Positions 18,190 to 28,670 are shown, counted from the stretch's first letter. The stretch: 55,926 bases of DNA from Candidatus Polarisedimenticolaceae bacterium (GCA_021647945.1 JAKITT010000011.1:1-55926); one strand, 5' to 3'. A program made the numbers and translations. The notes: generated from the letters alone by a model not told the origin.

Positions 18190-18625
18190 TGTGATTGAGA
18201 TCTATACCGATGGCGCCTGCAAAGGCAATCCTGGCCCAGGGGGGTGGGGTGCGCTGTTGCGTTACAACGAGCATGAAAAGGAGTTGTCGGGTGGTGAACG
18301 GGAGACAACCAACAACCGTATGGAGTTGATGGCGGTGATTCGTGCCCTGGAGTCTCTGAAACGCCCATCAGAGGTGCTGATCACCACCGACTCACAGTAT
18401 GTGATGAAAGGAATTACTCAGTGGATTAACAACTGGAAGCGCAATGGTTGGCGTACGGCGGCAAAAAAACCGGTGAAGAATGCTGATCTATGGCAAGAGC
18501 TGGATCAATTTGTTAAGCAGCACCAGGTCAAGTGGGCCTGGGTCAAAGGGCACAGTGGCCATGCAGAGAATGAGCGGGCGGATGCGCTGGCCAATTTAGG
18601 CATCACAAAAATGAGTATGGGTTAA
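18182..18625 (+). CDS. rnhA: Ribonuclease HI
   Basis: 147 aa, the normal length. It degrades the RNA strand of RNA-DNA hybrids (R-loops, primers). The catalytic acidic residues are in conserved contexts: D10 in [17 protein letters not shown], Glu in NNRMELMA, Asp in TTDSQYV and Asp in ENERADALA. The basic handle region ([16 protein letters not shown]) is also present. Its start overlaps the methyltransferase end, and its TAA directly abuts the dnaQ ATG, so the three genes are translationally coupled. Confidence 0.97.
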   Translation: MADVIEIYTDGACKGNPGPGGWGALLRYNEHEKELSGGERETTNNRMELMAVIRALESLKRPSEVLITTDSQYVMKGITQWINNWKRNGWRTAAKKPVKNADLWQELDQFVKQHQVKWAWVKGHSGHAENERADALANLGITKMSMG

Positions 18626-19321
18626 ATGCGTCAAATTGTTCTGGATACAGAGACCACCGGTCTAGACCCTAAACAGGGGCACCGGATTATTGAGATTGGT
18701 TGTGTCGAGATGAATGATCGTCGGCTGACCAGCAATAACTTCCATCAATACCTGCTGCCAGATCGAAAAATTGATGCTGCCGCTATTGAGGTGCATGGCA
18801 TTACCAATGAGTTTCTTCTGGATAAACCGCGCTTTAAGGATGTGGTGCAGGATTTTATTGAGTACATCCGTGGTGCTGAGTTAATTATTCACAATGCGCC
18901 ATTTGATGTCGGTTTTCTTGATAATGAGTTCAAGCTCTGTAAACAGGCTATTACGATTGGCGAACTTGCCACGGTAACAGATACGTTGACCATGGCCCGT
19001 CGACTGCACCCGGGGCAGCGCAACAGCCTGGATGCCCTCTGCAAGCGGTATGAGATCAATAACAGTCATCGTACACTGCATGGTGCACTGCTTGATTCGG
19101 AGATTCTGGCAGATGTTTATTTGGGGATGACGGGTGGCCAAACTGCCCTATCGCTCGATAGTGACGCTGGATCAGATCAGATGGGTGGTGGAGGGGCGGC
19201 CATTCGTCGTCTCTCGGCAGAACGACCTGCGCTACGGGTCGTGTCACCCTCTGAGGAGGAGCAAAGTGCGCACGCACTCAAACTAGATAAACTAGGGGAA
19301 AGTTGCCTTTGGCGTAAATAG
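18626..19321 (+). CDS. dnaQ: DNA polymerase III epsilon subunit (proofreading exonuclease)
   Basis: 3'-5' exonuclease of the DEDDh class. Exo I is LDTETTGLDP, exo II HNAPFDVGFLDNEF, and exo III HRTLHGALLDSEILADVYLGMTGGQ. The C-terminal 50 residues or so are the flexible tail that normally binds the alpha subunit. 231 aa, slightly shorter than the E. coli protein. It starts on the base after the rnhA stop. A MITE copy begins 50 bp after its stop codon. Confidence 0.96.
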   Translation: MRQIVLDTETTGLDPKQGHRIIEIGCVEMNDRRLTSNNFHQYLLPDRKIDAAAIEVHGITNEFLLDKPRFKDVVQDFIEYIRGAELIIHNAPFDVGFLDNEFKLCKQAITIGELATVTDTLTMARRLHPGQRNSLDALCKRYEINNSHRTLHGALLDSEILADVYLGMTGGQTALSLDSDAGSDQMGGGGAAIRRLSAERPALRVVSPSEEEQSAHALKLDKLGESCLWRK

Positions 19322-19370
19322 TTTATTGATTATGCTTTTAGTGATTTGCTGTGGGAATGTTGTTATTTAA

Positions 19371-19528
19371 GGAGCCTCTGATTAAGTCTGGTTGGAATTA
19401 GGCTGAGATGAAACTGCCCCGATTCGTCCCGAAAATCGCTACAATAGAGTAACTATTCCAGCTCATTTCGATACAAATCGGAACAGTTTCGGCCAGTCTA
19501 AAACAATCATGACTTATTCAGAGGCTCC
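19371..19528. mobile_element. MITE-like element, copy 1 (158 bp)
   Basis: Ends are 18-bp inverted repeats, GGAGCCTCTGATTAAGTC on the left and the complement of GGAGCCTCTGAATAAGTC on the right (one mismatch). TTAA lies on both sides (19367-19370 and 19529-19532), consistent with a target duplication. The interior is a second long inverted repeat around 'CCGATT...AATCGG', so the whole element can fold into one hairpin. No coding capacity. The terminal sequence and YTAR-like target resemble IS5-family ends, from memory. Confidence 0.8.
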
Positions 19529-19639
19529 TTAACTATCTATATGTATTTAAAATCTTTTACTCTTCTTTAGATACTCTAGAACAACTTTTCTTCTTGCTAC
19601 ATGTGGGGCTTGTTACTTTAATTCAAATTTAAAGTAAAC

Positions 19640-19934
19640 CACGATAGTGTCGCTATCTCGTGATAGATTTAGCACGTCCCTGTGCAAAATCAACTCGTTT
19701 ACGCGACAGCTGTTTCCTTTTGCCCCGACCGTCCTGCGTTCGCTACGTCTTCGCACAGCTTCGGTCACTATCGTTCCCTCGATGCACTCAACATAGCTAC
19801 CTCAATGACTCTACGGCGATGATAGCCGCTCCTGCATTTCTACGTCGATCGCTCTCGCTCTCAACTACGAAAGGGCAGACGGCATCGCCTATCGGGGACT
19901 AACGGCCTTCGCGTTGCTCTCCATGGCCGTCAGC
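19640..19934 (-). mobile_element. Structured non-coding element, copy A (divergent)
   Basis: Read on the minus strand it begins GCTGACGGCCATGGAGAGC, continues to AAGGCCGTTAGTCCCC, then passes through several hairpins (for example GGCGATG/CATCGCC) to a block starting AGGACGGTCGGGGCAAAA. The same box order is seen in copies B (28802-29082) and C (55392-55675), with different hairpin sequences. No ORF. The downstream end is uncertain. Together with MITE copy 1 and simple repeats it occupies a 1-kb gene-free stretch between dnaQ and nhaD. Confidence 0.6.
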
Positions 19935-20016
19935 GCCGGCTTTGCCGGTGAGCCTTGAAAAGGCTCTGCCATTCCGGCGTGCATGTCGCCTTATAGCCCA
20001 CTGCCCACAAGAATAA

Positions 20017-20094
20017 ACCACAGAGAACACAGAGGGCACAGAGATAAGAAAAGTGAAAATCACTCATTTTAGATTCTCTGTGTTCTCTGTGGTG
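20017..20094. repeat. Imperfect inverted repeat (CACAGAGAACACAGAG type)
   Basis: Left arm ACCACAGAGAACACAGAG and right arm CTCTGTGTTCTCTGTGGT, with about 40 bases between them. Such arms are common intergenic repeats in environmental proteobacteria. Function unknown. Confidence 0.7.
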
Positions 20095-20181
20095 ATATCT
20101 GTTTTCAGCCAGTTAGGAGGCTATTTTTGCCTATCCCAATGGCTGAGTACTGAGGGTAATCAGGTTGGCTTTTAAAACACG

Positions 20182-20229
20182 GGTTTTTTGTGACCTAAGT
20201 CTAATGGTTTTTTGTGACCTAAGTCTAAT
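20182..20229. repeat. Two tandem copies of a 24-bp unit
   Basis: A perfect tandem duplication of a 24-base unit starting GGTTTTTTGTGACC and ending CTAAT, at 20182-20205 and 20206-20229, followed by four bases of a third unit. It lies about 90 bp downstream of the nhaD stop. Looks like a slippage duplication. Confidence 0.85.
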
Positions 20230-20321
20230 GGTTATTGTGTGTTTACGAGTATGTAACCAATAGCCTCTTTTAGGGGTTTTCCTCAAGCCTCCCGCTATGC
20301 GAGCAGTTAGTGACTCTTGGC

Positions 20322-21728
20322 TTAAAAAAGATCTGCATTGATCCACATATGGGTCATGATGCTGGCGGCGTAGCCCAGAGCGATAATGGGCGTCCAGCGC
20401 ATATGGCCAAAGAAGGTGTAGTGACCTTTTGATTGGCCCATCAGCGCCACACCAGCGGCAGAGCCGATAGAGAGCATGCTGCCGCCAACGCCAGCGGTTA
20501 GCGTGACCAGCAACCACTGGCCGGTCGACATATCTGGCATCATGGTTAGCACAGCAAACATCACAGGAATGTTATCGACGATGGCAGAGAGAATGCCGAC
20601 GATGACATTGGCGGTGGTTGGGCCCCAGTCGAGATACATTATCTCAGAGGCGAGTGCCAAATAACCGATAAAACCGAGGCCGCCGACGCAGAGCACCACG
20701 CCATAGAAGAACATCAGTGTATCCCACTCAGCTCGGGCAATTTTCTGGAAAACGTCAAAGGGCAGCGTATCTTCAACAGAGCCATTATTATTCGAGACTT
20801 GAGTAACGTGCGTCTTCTTCAGGTAGAAGCCGAAAAATTTGAGATAGGCTAGGCCGGTCATCATGCCGAGCATGGGAGGAAGATGGAGGAAGTTGTGGAA
20901 GCAGACTGCGGTGGTGATGGTCAGCAGAAACAGCACTATTATGAAAATGGCGCCACGTCTCATCGTCACCACCTCATCAGATGCCTCCGGTTGAATATTG
21001 GGTACTGCAAAGTGCATAAAAGCGGCTGGTATTAAAAAATTGACCACAGAGGGGATAAATAGCAGAAAGAATGTCTGAAAAGGGAGTACCCCTTTCTGCC
21101 ATACCATCAGTGTTGTGATATCACCAAATGGGCTGAATGCACCCCCAGCATTGGCTGCGATAACGATGTTGATGCAGGCGATGCTGATAAATTTGTGGTT
21201 ATTGGCACCTACAGCCATCACTACGGCGCACATTAAGAGTGCGGTGGTGAGATTGTCGGCGATAGGTGATATGAAAAAAGAGAGAACGCCCGTGAGCCAG
21301 AAGAGCTGGCGGTAGCTGAAACCGTGTCTTAGCAACCAAGCTCGCAACGCCTCGAAAACTAGTCGCTCCTCCATGGCGTTGATATAGGTCATCGCCACCA
21401 GCAAGAAGAGGAATAGCTCGGCAAACTCCAGAATGTTGTGGCGGACAGCCGCTTCAGCGGCGTGTGGCATATCATTGGCGGCATAGACGGCGGCGATCAT
21501 CGCCCAGATGATGCCGGCAGCCAGTAGAACAGGCTTTGATTTGCGCAGGTGGGTGAACTCTTCAGCCATCACAAAGAGGTAAGCGATGGCGAAGATCCCT
21601 AGCGAGGCAAAACCAACGGTGCTTTGCGTGAGATCGAGCGTTTCATATTCCCCCGTGCTAGCCAGCAGGAGAGTAGGCAGCAGCCCAAGCAGCGAAACAG
21701 AGAGCAACGCAATTGTTTTTATATGCAT
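20322..21728 (-). CDS. nhaD: Na+/H+ antiporter NhaD
   Basis: 468 aa with a signal-like N-terminus and 11-12 membrane helices, of the ion transporter superfamily NhaD type. Conserved features: FVMAEEFTHLRKSKPVLLAAG near the N-terminus, 'FFISPIADNLTTALLMCAV', 'IVIAANAGGAFSPFGDITTLMVW' and 'VDNIPVMFAVLTM', the Asp-containing re-entrant motifs expected for cation binding. It exports Na+ (or Li+) in exchange for H+, fitting a marine or haloalkaline habitat. Single-gene unit on the minus strand, downstream of fnr with 87 bp between. Confidence 0.93.
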   Translation of the reverse strand: MHIKTIALLSVSLLGLLPTLLLASTGEYETLDLTQSTVGFASLGIFAIAYLFVMAEEFTHLRKSKPVLLAAGIIWAMIAAVYAANDMPHAAEAAVRHNILEFAELFLFLLVAMTYINAMEERLVFEALRAWLLRHGFSYRQLFWLTGVLSFFISPIADNLTTALLMCAVVMAVGANNHKFISIACINIVIAANAGGAFSPFGDITTLMVWQKGVLPFQTFFLLFIPSVVNFLIPAAFMHFAVPNIQPEASDEVVTMRRGAIFIIVLFLLTITTAVCFHNFLHLPPMLGMMTGLAYLKFFGFYLKKTHVTQVSNNNGSVEDTLPFDVFQKIARAEWDTLMFFYGVVLCVGGLGFIGYLALASEIMYLDWGPTTANVIVGILSAIVDNIPVMFAVLTMMPDMSTGQWLLVTLTAGVGGSMLSIGSAAGVALMGQSKGHYTFFGHMRWTPIIALGYAASIMTHMWINADLF

Positions 21729-21815
21729 GGGTTATTTATACCGCCTGATCTTGTAACAGGCAAGAGGTCACCGCTAACCTGGATATTCCATAATTTATGA
21801 ATTATCCGGGCTAAG

Positions 21816-22583
21816 CTACTTTGACTGGCACCCTCGGTGTGAACGACTCTTATGGTGGTTGCCATCCGCCATCTCTTTTAACAGCGCTAGATTGAGCAGC
21901 TGCACATGTTTACGTTCGACTTGGATCAACCCCACCTCCTGAAATCGAGTGAAGATGCGGCTAATGGTCTCGACAGCTAGACCAAGGTAGTTACCAATGT
22001 CATAGCGAGACATACTGAGGAAAAAGTCAGTGGCGGAGAAACCACGGCTCTTAAAGCGCTCAGAGAGGCTTATTAGGAAAGTAGCCAGCCGTTCATCCGC
22101 CCCTTTTTTGCCTAGCAGCATTAAGATCTCTGTTTCATGACCGATCTCTCGGCTCAACAGGCGATAGAGTTGGTGCTGTAGGCTGGGGATTTGGTGACTC
22201 AGTTTCTCTAGCTGATCAAACGGTATGTCGCAGACCAATGTTGTCTCAAGTGCCTTTGCTGAGCAGCGATGGTGGTTGCTCTCTATTGCATCGAGGCCAA
22301 TTAACTCACCGGGCAGATGGAAGCCAAGAATGCGTTCACTGCCATCATCACAGGTAGAGTAGGTTTTAACTGAACCTGTTGTTACTACGCGCAGTTTTTC
22401 AAATGGCTCACCTTCGCTGTAGAGGTGATCACCACGGTGCAGTGGACGGTTGCGTTTTATGATGCTGTCGAGACGTATGACATCTTCTGGAGTTAATGCC
22501 ATTGGCAGGCAGAGGGCAGAAAGAGAGCAGTTTTGGCAGGCAATTTTTATAGCTTCTAGTGGAATGACATTTCTGCCCGTCAT
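21816..22583 (-). CDS. fnr: Fnr-type oxygen-sensing transcription regulator
   Basis: Crp/Fnr family. The [4Fe-4S] ligands are C16, C19 and C25 near the N-terminus (ACQNCSLSALC) and C118 (TLVCDI), the same pattern as E. coli FNR. A cyclic nucleotide-binding-like domain spans about 30-150, then a dimer helix and HTH with recognition helix 'ETISRIFTRFQEVG', whose E..SR residues read TTGAT half-sites. Under anoxia it activates respiratory genes, here presumably the nar island at 38-55 kb. A perfect Fnr box lies 52 bp upstream of its start, so it probably controls itself. Confidence 0.95.
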   Translation of the reverse strand: MTGRNVIPLEAIKIACQNCSLSALCLPMALTPEDVIRLDSIIKRNRPLHRGDHLYSEGEPFEKLRVVTTGSVKTYSTCDDGSERILGFHLPGELIGLDAIESNHHRCSAKALETTLVCDIPFDQLEKLSHQIPSLQHQLYRLLSREIGHETEILMLLGKKGADERLATFLISLSERFKSRGFSATDFFLSMSRYDIGNYLGLAVETISRIFTRFQEVGLIQVERKHVQLLNLALLKEMADGNHHKSRSHRGCQSK

Positions 22584-22634
22584 GTTCCTTCCTCTTGAGA
22601 TGAACGGTTGTGAGCTGTTTTTTTACAGAGTTTA

Positions 22635-22648
22635 TTGATCTTGATCAA
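22635..22648. promoter_or_regulatory. Fnr box, perfect consensus
   Basis: TTGATCTTGATCAA matches TTGAT-N4-ATCAA at all ten positions. It lies 52 bp upstream of the fnr start and about 138 bp upstream of the divergent L,D-transpeptidase gene. Autoregulation of fnr is the simplest reading. Confidence 0.85.
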
Positions 22649-22786
22649 GTGTTTGTTTCTTGCGCTGGCCCCCGTTTTGCCATGCTGCCCATTTTTTGAG
22701 GCTCTATTCCCCATGCTGTGGCCGGTGATTGTTAACATCCTTAAGGCTCAGGCATACTGTTCACTCTCCACTATGAATTTTATTTG

Positions 22787-23689
22787 ATGATCAACCTCAG
22801 ACATTTTATTCCTCTCTGTTTCGCTTTTTTGCCCACGTTAGGTCAGTCGCTCACTTTGTTACTGCCGCCAGATGGCGGTGATGTGGTGGGTGAGACCCAT
22901 ATGATCACGACTAAGGCATCTGACACCTTGTCAGATATTGCCCGTTTCTATGATCTGGGTTATCTCGAAATCACCGCAGCCAACCCACAAGTTAATGCTT
23001 GGCTACCGGGTGATGGAACTCCCGTCTCAATCCCAACCCACTTTATTCTTCCGCCAGGCCCACGGGAGGGGATTGTTATCAACCTGGCTGAGTTGCGTCT
23101 CTACTACTACTTGCCGGGTGGCAAAGAGGTGATCACTCACCCGTTGGGGATTGGGCGCGAGGGTTGGAGTACGCCAACGGGCCTCTCTACGGTGCGAAAA
23201 AAACTCAAACATCCTACATGGTATCCACCGAAGTCGATCATTAAGGAGTATGCCGCGCGTGGTGAGGTACTGCCTAAGGTGGTGCCCCATGGCCCGGATA
23301 ACCCGCTGGGTGACTATGCGATCTATCTCACCGTGCCTGGTTATCTACTGCATGGCACCGATAAACCTTATGGTGTTGGCATGCGGGTGAGTCATGGCTG
23401 CATTCGACTCTATCCTGAAGATATTGAACAGCTCTTTCCGCAAGTTAAGATGGGTACTAAAGTGCGCATTATTAATCAGCCCTTTAAAGTGGGCTGGAGT
23501 GAAGGGGGGCTCTATGTTGAAGTTCATGAACCGCTACAGGAGCAACGAGACAGCGAAGGGGATAACCTAACACCACTGATGCGGGCGATAGTGGCTGAGA
23601 CTGGAGAGAGTAGTTTAAAGCTCGGTTGGAAGCGGCTGCGCGAAGCAGCATCGCAGAAGCGTGGCGTTCCAGTGAGGGTCTCTGAATAG
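22787..23689 (+). CDS. L,D-transpeptidase (YkuD family) with LysM
   Basis: Start taken as the ATG at 22787; a TTG three bases earlier is also in frame. Signal peptide residues 1-21 (PLCFAFLPTLGQS). LysM-like segment at about 38-85 (ASDTLSDIARFYDLGYLEITAANP). The YkuD catalytic domain at about 95-235 ends in the signature SHGCIRLYPEDIEQLF, with catalytic C205 and the upstream 'LLHGTDKPYGVGMR' His. It makes 3-3 cross-links in peptidoglycan or attaches lipoprotein to it; the ErfK/YbiS/YcfS group in E. coli has this layout. The Lpp-like lipoprotein gene next door suggests the second role. Confidence 0.92.
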   Translation: MINLRHFIPLCFAFLPTLGQSLTLLLPPDGGDVVGETHMITTKASDTLSDIARFYDLGYLEITAANPQVNAWLPGDGTPVSIPTHFILPPGPREGIVINLAELRLYYYLPGGKEVITHPLGIGREGWSTPTGLSTVRKKLKHPTWYPPKSIIKEYAARGEVLPKVVPHGPDNPLGDYAIYLTVPGYLLHGTDKPYGVGMRVSHGCIRLYPEDIEQLFPQVKMGTKVRIINQPFKVGWSEGGLYVEVHEPLQEQRDSEGDNLTPLMRAIVAETGESSLKLGWKRLREAASQKRGVPVRVSE

Positions 23690-23696
23690 ATGAGGC

Positions 23697-23741
23697 ATCC
23701 ACCTCACTCAGTCAAACTGTGTGAGGTGGATTTGCTCTTTT
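23697..23741 (+). terminator. Terminator after the L,D-transpeptidase gene
   Basis: 11-bp perfect stem ATCCACCTCAC/GTGAGGTGGAT with a 13-base loop, followed by a T-rich run (TTGCTCTTTT). It ends seven bases after the stop codon region and probably also serves the convergent lipoprotein gene. Confidence 0.75.
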
Positions 23742-23789
23742 AAGATAGGGCGTTGAACTACTAGGCACCTATGCTAAAGATGACTTTTT

Positions 23790-24077
23790 TTATTTTGCCA
23801 TCGCTTTCTGCATCATGCGCTCATGCATCTCTTTGTGGTCATCGCTAGCACGACGAGCGGTATTAGCGGCGTCCATGGCAGCGTCAGCTCTCTCTTTTGC
23901 ACTTTTGGCAACTGAAGCGGCATCATTTGCAGTGCTGAGGGCTTTTGCAGAGGTTTCGGAAGATTTTGCAATTTCAGCTTTCAACTCTTCCAGTTGAGCT
24001 GTACTTGCACAACCAGCCAGCATTCCAACACTCAAGGCGATAGCGGCGGTCATTGATAGAGTGCGTTTTATATTCAT
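23790..24077 (-). CDS. Lpp/OprI-like alanine-zipper lipoprotein
   Basis: 95 aa. Lipobox LAGC at about residue 20-23, then a single long helix with Ala/Leu heptads (LEELKAEIAKSSETSAKALSTA, seen as repeated A..A.....A), ending in KAMAK with a terminal Lys. This is the layout of Braun-type or OprI lipoproteins, where the terminal Lys can be joined to peptidoglycan by an L,D-transpeptidase. It converges on exactly such an enzyme at 22787-23689, so they may be enzyme and substrate (inference). Confidence 0.85.
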   Translation of the reverse strand: MNIKRTLSMTAAIALSVGMLAGCASTAQLEELKAEIAKSSETSAKALSTANDAASVAKSAKERADAAMDAANTARRASDDHKEMHERMMQKAMAK

Positions 24078-24197
24078 TATGTTGTTCTCTGTTGCAGTTA
24101 AACAATAGGTAAGAAAGCTAGTCGGGGAGCTTGCGTGATATCAGAAAAAAAAGCAATCGCTATGAATATAATTCTCTACTGTGACACATTTGCTAAG

Positions 24198-24427
24198 GGA
24201 ACTTCTGATTAAGTCTGGTTGCACTAAAGCATAAGATTCGCTAAAGCTCAGCTAAAATTTAGGGTGATGCCTACAGGGATGTAGGTAATTAGGACAATGC
24301 AGGAGCAATTGCCGAGATAAAACTGTTCCGATTTGTTTCGAAGTGAGTAGTAATAGTTGTTCTATTGCAGCGATCTTCGGGGCAGTTTTAGCTAGTCTAA
24401 AACAATCATGACTTATTCAGAGTTTCC
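24198..24427. mobile_element. MITE-like element, copy 2 (230 bp, with internal insertion)
   Basis: Terminal inverted repeats GGAACTTCTGATTAAGTC and GGAAACTCTGAATAAGTC; flanked on both sides by TAAG (24194-24197 and 24428-24431), or CTAA if the ends are shifted by one. Compared with copies 1 and 3 it carries the extra 'ACTAAAGCATAAGATTCGCT' segment also seen in copy 4, plus a unique 50-bp insertion at about 24264-24313. It lies 77 bp downstream of the ggt stop. Confidence 0.8.
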
Positions 24428-24504
24428 TAAGAGGGTCGCAATATCAACGACCTTCTTAGTAAATATTAACCCGGAAGTGTTACGGCAATGGCTGTTGTTT
24501 GCTG

Positions 24505-26196
24505 TTACCAGACGGTTGCAGAGCCTATGCCCCGTGGGTCACTGGCGGCAGTCACTTTGCCTGATCTCTTGTCCCAGTGGATGCCTTGCATATTGCCATA
24601 TTCAGATGTGAGTGGCTTGAGGTGGTGGCCGCGTGCCCGGAGCTCTTTTATCTCTGATGCGGATAATGCCCCAGGCTCAAACTGCACCTCATCGGGCAGG
24701 TATTGATGGTGGAAGCGGGGTTGGACGACCCAGCCGGATGGCCCCTCTCCAGCGGCTTGCGAAAGAATGCCATGTAACACCATGCTGATGATTCGGCTGC
24801 CGCCTGGGGAGCCAAGAATGGCAACGCCCTGTTCAGAGCGGGTGAAGGTGGGTGTCATGCTGGAGAGCATACGCTTTCCTGGTGCAATTGCATTGGCTTC
24901 GCCACCGACTAAACCGTAGACATTGGGGGTGCCGGGTTGTGATGAGAAGTCATCCATCTCGTCGTTGAGGAGTACGCCGGTGCCAGGTGGCACAAATGCT
25001 GAACCAAACGGATAGTTGATACTCAGCGTTGCCGATACCCGGTTACCCTCTCGATCGAGTATTGAGAAGTGGGTGGTATCTTGCCCCTCGTTAACTTTTG
25101 GCTCTATAAAGGGTTGGCTAATAGTCGCCTTGTTGATGTTGATATCTTGTGCCAATTCAGCGGCAAATGCGGGGCTGATGAGGCGTTGTTGGGGGAAATC
25201 TACAAAATCAGCATCGCCTAGATAGCGGGCTCTCTCTTGGTAGGCACGTCGCATCGCCTCAATAATCAGATGTTTTCTGTCTGCACCCTGATAACTATCC
25301 AGATCCATTTTTTCTAGGATATTGAGCATGATGGCTAGAACAATGCCGCCGGATGAAGGGGGGGCAGCGCTGGTTATATCCATCTGGCCATAACGAAAAC
25401 GGATAGGCTCTCGTTCAACTATGCGATAGTCACGAAGATCTTCCAGGCGCCAGATGCCCCCCGCCGCGCGAACACCATCAACCAGCTTTTTGGCCACCGC
25501 ACCGCTATAAAAGCCAGCCGCCCCATGTTTGGCTAGCGCCTGCAATGTATTCGCCAGATCTGGCTGAAGAATGAGCTTGCCAACAGCAGGTAGCTCATTT
25601 TTTGATAGGAACTGTTCCGCTGCCGCAGGTGATCGTTGTAACTGTTTCAACCGCCATTTTGCCATTTTGCGGTAGTACTCATCGACTGGAAACCCCTCTC
25701 TGGCAAATTTTATGGCGGATGCCAGGGTCTGTTTTAACGGCAGTCTGCCGTAATTCTCAGCAAGGTGAACCAGCGCAGCGGGTTCACCTGGAATTCCCGC
25801 TGCCAATGCGCCATCGACCGATAGACCGGCAACGACCTTGCCATCGGTGCCTAGGTAGAGGTCTCGGTGAGCGGCTAATGGTGCGCGCTCGCGGCCATCT
25901 AGCATCACCTCAAAACCATCACTGGCACGGTGTAGCAGCCAAAAACCACCGCCACCGATACCGGAACTGTAAGGTTCAACTACGGCCAATACAGCACTGA
26001 CGGTGATTGCGGCATCAAATGCATTACCACCCGCATCAAGGATTTCACGCCCCGCCTGTGTTGCCAGAGGGTGAGCGCTGGCGATGGCGTTGCTTGCGGG
26101 TCGTTCAGCGGCAACTAAAGCCGTGGGCTGGATAAAACCCAGGCACAAAAAAAGGCCCCAGAGAGGGACCTTCTTTATCGCTTGCAGAAGCTTCAT
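24505..26196 (-). CDS. ggt: Gamma-glutamyltranspeptidase
   Basis: Periplasmic N-terminal nucleophile hydrolase that cleaves glutathione and other gamma-glutamyl compounds. Signal peptide at residues 1-30, core domain from SAHPLATQAGREILDAGGNAFDAA, autocleavage and nucleophile Thr in EGQDTTHFSI (about residue 370), then NYPFGSAFVPPGTGVLLNDEMDDF and the oxyanion region LGSPGGSRI. The start is set at the ATG at 26196 (MKLLQAIKK). An upstream in-frame extension to 26232 runs into MITE copy 3 and is not original coding sequence. The gene lies between two MITE copies; its native promoter was displaced or replaced by copy 3. Confidence 0.93.
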   Translation of the reverse strand: MKLLQAIKKVPLWGLFLCLGFIQPTALVAAERPASNAIASAHPLATQAGREILDAGGNAFDAAITVSAVLAVVEPYSSGIGGGGFWLLHRASDGFEVMLDGRERAPLAAHRDLYLGTDGKVVAGLSVDGALAAGIPGEPAALVHLAENYGRLPLKQTLASAIKFAREGFPVDEYYRKMAKWRLKQLQRSPAAAEQFLSKNELPAVGKLILQPDLANTLQALAKHGAAGFYSGAVAKKLVDGVRAAGGIWRLEDLRDYRIVEREPIRFRYGQMDITSAAPPSSGGIVLAIMLNILEKMDLDSYQGADRKHLIIEAMRRAYQERARYLGDADFVDFPQQRLISPAFAAELAQDININKATISQPFIEPKVNEGQDTTHFSILDREGNRVSATLSINYPFGSAFVPPGTGVLLNDEMDDFSSQPGTPNVYGLVGGEANAIAPGKRMLSSMTPTFTRSEQGVAILGSPGGSRIISMVLHGILSQAAGEGPSGWVVQPRFHHQYLPDEVQFEPGALSASEIKELRARGHHLKPLTSEYGNMQGIHWDKRSGKVTAASDPRGIGSATVW

Positions 26197-26205
26197 CTCA
26201 GTTAA

Positions 26206-26363
26206 GGAAGCTCTGATTAAGTCTGGTTGCATTTAGGCTGAGATAAAACTGTTCCGATTTGTTTCGAAGTGAGCTGTAATAGTTGTTCTATTGCAGCGAT
26301 CTTCGAGGCGAGTCTGGGCAGTTTTAGCCGCTCTAAAGCAATCATGACTTATTCGGAGGTTCC
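26206..26363. mobile_element. MITE-like element, copy 3 (158 bp)
   Basis: Terminal inverted repeats GGAAGCTCTGATTAAGTC and GGAACCTCCGAATAAGTC, flanked by perfect TTAA duplications (26202-26205 and 26364-26367). Same length as copy 1. It sits in the 175-bp gap between ferredoxin and ggt, 9 bp from the ggt start and 4 bp after the ferredoxin stop-side duplication, so it forms the leader of ggt. Confidence 0.85.
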
Positions 26364-26371
26364 TTAAACGA

Positions 26372-26644
<273 letters not shown>

Positions 26645-26724
26645 CTAACCACCCCTTGATAAAAAATCTGCGGCAATTCTAACGGCAGCCACAAGAAATT
26701 GGAAATTTTTTGTAAACGTCGATT

Positions 26725-28544
<1,820 letters not shown>

Positions 28545-28591
28545 AATTATGCGCTGATGTGGTGTTGAAGGTTGTAGATGATACTACATAT

Positions 28592-28670
28592 GTAGGAGCC
28601 TGCCCTGCAGGCGATGAACGCCAGAATGAATTTTGTTGTAGTGCTATTCGCCTGCAGGGCAGGCTCCTAC
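28592..28670. repeat. REP pair (BIME), left of RAYT
   Basis: Two identical 23-base units, inverted, at 28592-28614 and 28648-28670. Each begins GTAGGAGCCTGCCCTGCAGG: GTAG followed by a GCCTGC/GCAGGC hairpin, the hallmark of REPs recognised by RAYT transposases. The TAG of the right-hand unit is the stop codon of the RAYT reading frame. An identical pair lies at 29413-29491. Confidence 0.9.

Noticed and set aside
20131..20517. 128-aa minus-strand frame overlapping the nhaD end
   Set aside because: Contains the tandem 24-bp repeat translated twice and overlaps nhaD in another frame; a shadow frame.
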